Notes under the pieces: model-generated | Seen by the model: only the letters and a program-made list of their open reading frames with translations | Told to the model about the DNA's origin: nothing | Database searches by the model: none | In this document: piece after piece, positions 55,801 to 64,000 of the stretch | Numbering within the stretch: the first letter of the stretch is position 1 | How the letters are laid out: the number at the start of each line of letters is the position of its first letter | Origin: Hippophae tibetana | Taxonomy: Eukaryota; Streptophyta; Magnoliopsida; Rosales; Elaeagnaceae | Direction: 5' to 3' | Assembly: GCA_037013495.1 (NCBI GenBank) | Contig: JAZDXN010000026.1 | Coordinates: 682,001-746,000, forward strand | DNA length: 64,000 nucleotides | Made by a program: the position numbers and the translations under genes

Positions 55801-56502
55801 ATCAATCCCTATTTTTCAAAAAAAAAATAAGAGAAGAGAAAAAGAAAGAGGATGTCGTTCATATTTTCAAAAACAAAAAAACATTTGGTAAATATGAGTT
55901 ACAACTTTCAACGGAGATAACTTTTGACTCGGGTATCGAAACAACTATTATAATATATCAAATCAAAGCTCGTATCAAACTACAAAATATCTTTTGGTAT
56001 TGCCAAGGAAAATCGTTTTTGTACCCAAATTACATCGTTTATATCACTTACCGAGTGTTTAAAGTTTTTGACGCACCATTTTCAATTTACTTACTTCTGC
56101 TTTAATTCAATAGAGCTATACAGGAGATATTGGTGCCAACCTAGGTTTGATTATTTATATTTTCAATCAATCTGTATTCTTCAAAAAAAATAAGAGAAGA
56201 GAAAAAGAAAGAGGATATCGTTCATATTTTCAAAAACAAAAAAGCATTTTATAAATATGAGTTACAACTTTCAATGGAGATAACTTTTGACTCGGGTATC
56301 GAAACCACTATTATAATATATCAAATTGAAGAACGTATAAAATTACACAATATGTTTTGGTATTTCCAAGGAAAATCGTTTTTGTACCAAAATTATATCG
56401 TTTATATCCATTACCGAGTATTTAATGTTTTTGACGCACCATTTTCAATTTACTTACTTCTAGTTTAATTCAATAGAGCTATACAGGAGATATTGGTGCC
56501 AA
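52864..56502 (+). repeat. 10-monomer higher-order unit, copy 2 (3,639 bp)
   Basis: This is the tandem copy of 49,225-52,863. At the copy boundary (about 52,830-52,900) a CCATTACCGAG monomer is followed by a T-type monomer with TTTTGAAAAAC. In most other places that monomer type is followed by the ACAATAAAC C-type, as it is again after copy 2 at 56,503. The boundary is therefore a novel join created by the duplication. Confidence 0.93.
55412..55774 (+). repeat. Hybrid C/T monomer, duplicated copy
   Basis: This is the same hybrid as at 51,773, including the private GTCGGTC at the switch region, carried along in the second 3,639-bp unit. Confidence 0.85.
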
Positions 56503-57953
56503 CCTAGGTTTGATTATTTATATTTTCAATCAATCCCTATTTTTCAAAAAAAATAAGAGAAGAGAAAAAGAAAGAGGATGTCGTTCATATTTTCAAAAAC
56601 AATAAACATTTGGTAAATATGAGTTACAACTTTCAACGGAGATAACTTTTGACTCGTGTATCGAAACAACTATTATAATATATCAAATCAAAGCTCGTAT
56701 CAAATTACACAATATATTTTGGTACTGCCAACGAAAATAGTTTTTGTACCCAAATTATATCGTTTATATCACTTACCGAGTATTTAAAGTTTTTGACGCA
56801 CTATTTTCAATTTACTTACTTATACTTTAATTCAATAGAGCTATACAGGAGATATTTGTGCCAACCTAGGTTTGATTATATATATTTTCAATCAATCTGT
56901 ATTCTTCAAAAAAAATAAGAGAAGAGAAAAAGAAAGAGGATATCGTTCATATTTTCAAAAACAAAAAAGCATTTGGTAAATATGAGTTACAACTTTCAAC
57001 GGAGATAACTTTTGACTCGGGTATCGAAACAACTATTATAATATATCAAATGAAAGCTCGTATCAAATTACACAATATCTTTTGGTACTGCCAAGGAAAA
57101 TAGTTTTTGTACCCAAATTATATCGTTTATATCACTTACCGAGTATTTAAAGTTTTTGACGCATCATTTTCAATTTACTTACTTATACTTTAATTCAATA
57201 GAGCTATACAGGAGATATTGGTGCCAACGTAGGTTTGATTATTTATATTTTCAATCAATCTGTATTCTTCAAAAAAAATAAGAGAAGAGAAAAAGAAAGA
57301 GGATATCGTTCATATTTTCAAAAACAAAAAAGCATTTGGTAAATATGAGTTACAACTTTCAATGGAGATAAATTTTGACTCGGGTATCGAAACCACTATT
57401 ATAATATATAAAATTGAAGCACGTATAAAATTCCACAATATGTTTTGGTATTGCCAAGGAAAATCGTTTTTGTACCAAATTTACATCGTTTATATCACTT
57501 ACCGAGTGTTTAAAGTTTTTGACGCACCATTTTCAATTTACTTACTTCTACTTTAATTCAATAGAGCTATACAGGAGATATTGGTGCCAACCTAGGTTTG
57601 ATTATTTATATTTTCAATCAATCTGTATTCTTCAAAAAAAATAAGAGAAGAGAAAAAGAAAGAGGATATCGTTCATATTTTGAAAAACAAAAAAACATTT
57701 GGTAAATATGAGTTACAACTTTCAATGGAGATAAATTTTGACTCGGGTATCGAAACAACTATTAGAATATATCAAATCAAAGCTCGTATCAAATTACAAA
57801 ATATCTTTTGGTATTGCCAAGGAAAATCGTTTTTGTACCCAAATTACATCGTTTATATCAATTGCCGAGTGTTTAAAGTTTTTGACGCACCATTTTGAAT
57901 TTACTTACTTCTGCTTTAATTCAATAGAGCTATACAGGAGATATTGGTGCCAA
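56503..57953 (+). repeat. Four-monomer cassette 3 (1,451 bp)
   Basis: Same order of markers, with CGTAGG at 57,228. It follows directly on the second 3,639-bp unit. Confidence 0.88.
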
Positions 57954-58684
57954 CCTAGGTTTGATTATTTATATTTTCAATCAATCCCTATTTTTCAAAA
58001 AAAAAAAATAAGAGAAGAGAAAAAGAAAGAGGATGTCGTTCATATTTTCAAAAACAAAAAAAACATTTGGTAAATATGAGTTACAACTTTCAACGGAAAT
58101 AACTTTTGACTCGGGTATCGAAACAACTATTCTAATATATCAAATCAATGCTCGTATCAAAGTACACAATATCTTTAGGTACTGCCAAGGAAAATCGTTT
58201 TTGTACCCAAATTACATCGTTTATATCATTTACCGAGTGTTTAAAGTTTTTGACGCACCATTTTCAATTTACTTACTTCTTCTTTAATTTAATAGGGCTA
58301 TACAGGAGATATTAGTGCCAACCTAGGTTTGATTATTTATATTTTCAATCAATCTGTATTCTTCAAAAAAAATAAGAGAAGAGAAAAAGAAAGAGGATAT
58401 CGTTCATATTTTCAAAAACAAAAAAGCATTTTATAAATATGAGTTACAACTTTCAATGGAGATAACTTTTGACTCGGGTATCGAAACCACTATTATAATA
58501 TATCAAATTGAAGAACGTATAAAATTACACAATATGTTTTGGTATTTCCAAGGAAAATCGTTTTTGTACCAAAATTATATCGTTTATATCCATTACCGAG
58601 TATTTAATGTTTTTGACGCACCATTTTCAATTTACTTCCTTCTAGTTTAATTCAATAGAGCTATAGAGGAGATATTGGTGCCAA

Positions 58685-60136
58685 CCTAGGTTTGATTATT
58701 TATATTTTCAATCAATCCCTATTTTTCAAAAAAAATAAGAGAAGAGAAAAAGAAAGAGGATGTCGTTCATATTTTCAAAAACAATAAACATTTGGTAAAT
58801 ATGAGTTACAACTTTCAACGGAGATAACTTTTGACTCGTGTATCGAAACAACTATTATAATATATCAAATCAAAGCTCGTATCAAATTACACAATATATT
58901 TTGGTACTGCCAACCAAAATAGTTTTTGTACCCAAATTATATCGTTTATATCACTTACCGAGTATTTAAAGTTTTTGACGCACTATTTTCAATTTACTTA
59001 CTTATACTTTAATTCAATAGAGCTATACAGGAGATATTTGTGCCAACCTAGGTTTGATTATATATATTTTCAATCAATCTGTATTCTTCAAAAAAAATAA
59101 GAGAAGAGAAAAAGAAAGAGGATATCGTTCATATTTTCAAAAACAAAAAAGCATTTGGTAAATATGAGTTACAACTTTCAACGGAGATAACTTTTGACTC
59201 GGGTATCGAAACAACTATTATAATATATCAAATGAAAGCTCGTATCAAATTACACAATATCTTTTGGTACTGCCAAGGAAAATAGTTTTTGTACCCAAAT
59301 TACATCGTTTATATCACTTACCGAGTATTTAAAGTTTTTGACGCATCATTTTCAATTTACATACTTATACTTTAATTCAATAGAGCTATACAGGAGATAT
59401 TGGTGCCAACGTAGGTTTGATTATTTATATTTTCAATCAATCTGTATTCTTCAAAAAAAATAAGAGAAGAGAAAAAGAAAGAGGATATCGTTCATATTTT
59501 CAAAAACAAAAAAGCATTTGGTAAATATGAGTTACAACTTTCAATGGAGATTAATTTTGACTCGGGTATCGAAACCACTATTATAATATATAAAATTGAA
59601 GCACGTATAAAATTCCACAATATGTTTTGGTATTGCCAAGGAAAATCGTTTTTGTACCAAATTTACATCGTTTATATCACTTACCGAGTGTTTAAAGTTT
59701 TTGACGCACCATTTTCAATTTACTTACTTCTACTTTAATTCAATAGAGCTATACAGGAGATATTGGTGCCAACCTAGGTTTGATTATTTATATTTTCAAT
59801 CAATCTGTATTCTTCAAAAAAAAATAAGAGAAGAGAAAAAGAAAGAGGATATCGTTCATATTTTGAAAAACAAAAAAGCATTTGGTAAATATGAGTTACA
59901 ACTTTCAATGGAGATAAATTTTGACTCGGGTATCGAAACAACTATTATAATATATCAAATCAAAGCTCGTATCAAATTACAAAATATCTTTTGGTATTGC
60001 CAAGGAAAATCGTTTTTGTACCCAAATTACATCGTTTATATCAATTGCCGTGTGTTTAAAGTTTTTGACGCACCATTTTGAATTTACTTACTTCTGCTTT
60101 AATTCAATAGAGCTATACAGGAGATATTGGTGCCAA
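58685..60136 (+). repeat. Four-monomer cassette 4 (1,452 bp)
   Basis: Same order of markers, with CGTAGG at 59,410. Private changes include GCCAACCAAAATAG near 58,909 and GGAGATTAATTTTG near 59,547. Confidence 0.88.
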
Positions 60137-61593
60137 CCTAGGTTTGATTATTTATATTTTCAATCAATCCCTATTTTTCAAAAAAAAAAATAAGAGAAGA
60201 GAAAAAGAAAGAGGATGTCGTTCATATTTTCAAAAACAAAAAAACATTTGGTAAATATGAGTTACAACTTTCAACGGAAATAACTTTTGACTCGGGTATC
60301 GAAACAACTATTATAATATATCAAATCAATGCTCGTATCAAATTACACAATATCTTTAGGTACTGCCAAGGAAAATCGTTTTTGTACCCAAATTACATCG
60401 TTTATATCATTTACCGAGTGTTTAAAGTTTTTGACGCACCATTTTCAATTTACTTACTTCTGCTTTAATTTAATAGGGCTATACAGGAGATATTAGTGCC
60501 AACCTAGGTTTGATTATTTATATTTTCAATCAATCTGTATTCTTCAAAAAAAATAAGAGAAGAGAAAAAGAAAGAGGATATCGTTCATATTTTCAAAAAC
60601 AAAAAAGCATTTTATAAATATGAGTTACAACTTTCAATGGAGATAACTTTTGACTCGGGTATCGAAACCACTATTATAATATATCAAATTGAAGAACGTA
60701 TAAAATTACACAATATGTTTTGGAATTTCCAAGGAAAATCGTTTTTGTACCAAAATTATATCGTTTATATCCGTTACCGAGTATTTAATGTTTTTGACGC
60801 ACCATTTTCAATTTACTTACTTCTGGTTTAATTCAATAGGGCTATACAGGAGATATTGGTGCCAACCTAGGTTTGATTATTTATATTTTCAATCAATCCC
60901 TATTTTTCAAAAAAAAAATAAGAGAAGAGAAAAAGAAAGAGGATGTCGTTCATATTTTCAAAAACAAAAAAACATTTGGTAAATATGAGTTACAACTTTC
61001 AACGGAGATAACTTTTGACTCGGGTATCGAAACAACTATTATAATATATCAAATCAAAGCTCGTATCAAACTACAAAATATCTTTTGGTATTGCCAAGGA
61101 AAATCGTTTTTGTACCCAAATTACATCGTTTATATCACTTACCGAGTGTTTAAAGTTTTTGACGCACCATTTTCAATTTACTTACTTCTGCTTTAATTCA
61201 ATAGAGCTATACAGGAGATATTGGTGCCAACCTAGGTTTGATTATTTATATTTTCAATCAATTTGTATTCTTCAAAAAAAATAAGAGAAGAGAAAAAGAA
61301 AGAGGATATCGTTCATATTTTCAAAAACAAAAAAGCATTTTATAAATATGAGTTACAACTTTCAATGGAGATAACTTTTGACTCGGGTATCGAAACCACT
61401 ATTATAATATATCAAATTGAAGAACGTATAAAATTACACAATATGTTTTGGTATTTCCAAGGAAAATCGTTTTTGTACCAAAATTATATCGTTTATATCC
61501 ATTACCGAGTATTTAATGTTTTTGACGCACCATTTTCAATTTACTTACTTCTGGTTTAATTCAATAGAGCTATACAGGAGATATTGGTGCCAA

Positions 61594-63044
61594 CCTAGGT
61601 TTGATTATTTATATTTTCAATCAATCCCTATTTTTCAAAAAAAATAAGAGAAGAGAAAAAGAAAGAGGATGTCGTTCATATTTTCAAAAACAATAAACAT
61701 TTGGTAAATATGAGTTACAACTTTCAACGGAGATAACTTTTGACTCGTGTATCGAAACAACTATTATAATATATCAAATCAAAGCTCGTATCAAATTACA
61801 CAATATATTTTGGTACTGCCAACGAAAATAGTTTTTGTACCCAAATTATATCTTTTATATCACTTACCGAGTATTTAAAGTTTTTGACGACCTATTTTCA
61901 ATTTACTTACTTATACTTTAATTCAATAGAGCTATACAGGAGATATTTGTGCCAACCTAGGTTTGATTATATATATTTTCAATCAATCTGTATTCTTCAA
62001 AAAAAATAAGAGAAGTGAAAAAGAAAGAGGATATCGTTCATATTTTCAAAAACAAAAAAGCATTTGGTAAATATGAGTTACAACTTTCAACGGAGATAAC
62101 TTTTGACTCGGGTATCGAAACAACTATTATAATATATCAAATGAAAGCTCGTATCAAATTACACAATATCTTTTGGTACTGCCAAGGAAAATAGTTTTTG
62201 TACCCAAATTACATCGCTTATATCACTTACCCAGTATTTAAAGTTTTTGACGCATCATTTTCAATTTACTTACTTATACTTTAATTCAATAGAGCTATAC
62301 AGGAGATATTGGTGCCAACGTAGGTTTGATTATTTATATTTTCAATCAATCTGTATTCTTCAAAAAAAATAAGAGAAGAGAAAAAGAAAGAGGATATCGT
62401 TCATATTTTCAAAAACAAAAAAGCATTTGGTAAATATGAGTTACAACTTTCAATGGAGATAAATTTTGACTCGGGTATCGAAACCACTATTATAATATAT
62501 AAAATTGAAGCACGTATAAAATTCCACAATATGTTTTGGTATTGCCAAGGAAAATCGTTTTTGTACCAAATTTACATCGTTTACATCACTTATCGAGTGT
62601 TTAAAGTTTTTGACGCACCATTTTCAATTTACTTACTTCTACTTTAATTCAATAGAGCTATACAGGAGATATTGGTGCCAACCTAGGTTTGATTATTTAT
62701 ATTTTCAATCAATCTGTATTCTTCAAAAAAAATAAGAGAAGAGAAAAAGAAAGAGGATATCGTTCATATTTTGAAAAACAAAAAAGCATTTGGTAAATAT
62801 GAGTTACAACTTTCAATGGAGATAAATTTTGACTCGGGTATCGAAACAACTATTATAATATATCAAATCAAAACTCGTATCAAATTACAAAATATCTTTT
62901 GGTATTGCCAAGGAAAATCGTTTTTGTACCCAAATTACATCGTTTATATCAATTGCCGAGTGTTTAAAGTTTTTGACGCACCATTTTCAATTTACTTACT
63001 TCTGCTTTAATTCAATAGAGCTATACAGGAGATATTGGTGCCAA
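61594..63044 (+). repeat. Four-monomer cassette 5 (1,451 bp)
   Basis: Same order of markers, with CGTAGG at 62,319. Its private ATATCTTTTATATC (about 61,849) is shared only with the hybrid monomer at 63,408, which ties the two together. Confidence 0.88.
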
Positions 63045-63407
63045 CCTAGGTTTGATTATTTATATTTTCAATCAATTTTTATTCTTCAAAAAAAATAAGA
63101 GAAGAGAAAAAGAAAGAGGATATCGTTCATATTTTCAAAAACAAAAAAGCATTTTATAAATATGAGTTACAACTTTCAATGGAGATAACTTTTGACTCGG
63201 GTATCGAAACCACTATTATAATATATCAAATTGAAGAACGTATAAAATTACACAATATGTTTTGGTATTTCCAAGGAAAATCGTTTTTGTACCAAAATTA
63301 TATCGTTTATATCCATTACCGAGTATTTAATGTTTTTGACGCACCATTTTCAATTTACTTACTTCTGGTTTAATTCAATAGAGCTATACAGGAGATATTG
63401 GTGCCAA

Positions 63408-63769
63408 CCTAGGTTTGATTATTTATATTTTCAATCAATCCCTATTTTTCAAAAAAAATAAGAGAAGAGAAAAAGAAAGAGGATGTCGTTCATATTTTCA
63501 AAAACAATAAACATTTGGTAAATATGAGTTACAACTTTCAACGGAGATAACTTTTGACTCGTGTATCGAAACAACTATTATAATATATCAAATCAAAGCT
63601 CGTATCAAATTACACAATATATTTTGGTACTGCCAACGAAAATAGTTTTTGTACCCAAATTATATCTTTTATATCACTTACCGAGTGTTTAAAGTTTTTG
63701 ACGCACCATTTTCAATTTACTTACTTCTGCTTTAATTCAATAGAGCTATACAGGAGATATTGGTGCCAA
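63408..63769 (+). repeat. Hybrid monomer truncating a sixth cassette (362 bp)
   Basis: The monomer begins as the first cassette monomer (ACAATAAAC near 63,504, then the private ATATCTTTTATATC near 63,660). After CTTACCGAGT it switches to GTTTAAAG, GCACCATTTTC and CTTCTGCTTTAATTC, where the cassette form has ATTTAAAG and CTTATACTTTAATTC. The following monomer is a T type with TTTGTATTC, not the TATATATATTTTC type. The switch lies near 63,680-63,690. Confidence 0.83.
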
Positions 63770-64000
63770 CCTAGGTTTGATTATTTATATTTTCAATCAA
63801 TTTGTATTCTTCAAAAAAAATAAGAGAAGAGAAAAAGAAAGAGGATATCGTTCATATTTTCAAAAACAAAAAAGCATTTTATAAATATGAGTTACAACTT
63901 TCAATGGAGATAACTTTTGACTCGGGTATCGAAACCACTATTATAATATATCAAATTGAAGAACGTATAAAATTACACAATATGTTTTGGTATTTCCAAG
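63770..64000 (+). repeat. Partial monomer at right edge
   Basis: This is a T-type monomer (TTTGTATTCTTC, GGATATCG, GCATTTTATAAAT, CAATGG) cut at base 231. The array is intact up to the last base, so it continues beyond the window. Confidence 0.95.

Larger units (their letters stand above)
1..64000 (+). repeat. Satellite DNA array, ~364-bp monomer, head-to-tail
   Basis: The entire window is tandem copies of one AT-rich monomer. I phased it on the hexamer CCTAGG, which lies in the conserved context TGCCAACCTAGGTTTGATTA. There are 176 anchors between 118 and 63,770, so 175 full monomers with mean spacing 363.7 bp. Most intervals are 362-368 bp. The exceptions are four of 359 bp and the first four, which are 368-371 bp. 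All copies point the same way, and no inversion, insertion or unique segment breaks the array. A typical copy is about 28% G+C. It contains a variable A-run followed by a purine tract, the conserved stretch CAACGGAGATAACTTTTGAC, and the stretch TTTTTGACGCACCATTTTCA. Such arrays are characteristic of eukaryotic constitutive heterochromatin; the placement here (centromeric, pericentromeric or subtelomeric) is inference. I do not recognise the family. Confidence 0.98.

Noticed and set aside
1..64000. About 125 open reading frames of 61-181 codons on the + strand, seeming to form a gene family
   Set aside because: They are the same satellite frame read over and over. Most begin at TTG, not ATG. 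Many copies carry an in-frame TAG in GGAAAATAG. Monomer lengths of 359-371 bp shift the frame between units. Lineage differences change amino acids freely (for example DIV/DVV, AFY/TFG). No promoter, ribosome-binding pattern or flanking gene context is present.
1..64000. CRISPR array
   Set aside because: The repeat is regular, but there are no unique spacers. The whole 364-bp unit is repeated and there are no cas genes.
1..64000. Transposon or LTR insertions inside the array
   Set aside because: The CCTAGG anchors continue at 359-371 bp throughout, so there is no room for an inserted element, and no target-site duplication or terminal repeat was seen.

Overview
The whole 64 kb window is one uninterrupted satellite-DNA array. 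I find no gene, RNA gene, transposon, CRISPR array or unique sequence. Using the near-invariant hexamer CCTAGG as a phase mark, I located 176 successive anchors from 118 to 63,770. They give 175 complete monomers, all in the same orientation, with a mean spacing of 363.7 bp (usual range 362-368 bp). A typical monomer is about 28% G+C. It carries a variable A-run and a purine tract near its start, and about nine CpGs. This structure (AT-rich, head-to-tail, about two nucleosomes long, arranged in multi-monomer higher-order repeats) points to eukaryotic heterochromatin, for example pericentromeric, centromeric or subtelomeric. The sequence does not identify the species or the chromosomal position.

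Two intermixed monomer lineages recur. The 'C' type reads CCCTATTT and usually GGATGTCG. The 'T' type reads CTGTATTCTT and usually GGATATCG. They alternate irregularly and exchange segments. On top of them lie many higher-order duplications.

Layout: (i) 1-1.6 kb is array sequence with a dense cluster of one-base indels that look like unpolished long-read errors at a contig end. (ii) 1.6-11.5 kb holds older, loosely ordered monomers. (iii) 11.6-24.5 kb holds 7-mer (2,544 bp), 4-mer (1,449 bp) and 16/17-mer duplications, plus a 359-bp deletion monomer found only here. (iv) 23-35 kb is a mosaic of 12-, 15- and 18-monomer offsets. (v) 34.0-40.5 kb is a clean 9-mer tandem duplication (3,271 bp). 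(vi) 43.8-56.5 kb has a 10-mer period, ending in two copies of a 3,639-bp unit that look identical. (vii) 56.5-64 kb has repeated four-monomer cassettes and a hybrid monomer at 63.4 kb.

Nothing here works together as genes. The content is a record of unequal crossover or conversion. Private mutations recur at whole-monomer spacings, and at least two kinds of hybrid monomer show where exchanges happened. Each monomer has a long + strand open frame (64-136 codons), but premature stops, non-ATG starts, length changes and amino-acid-changing differences argue against a protein.
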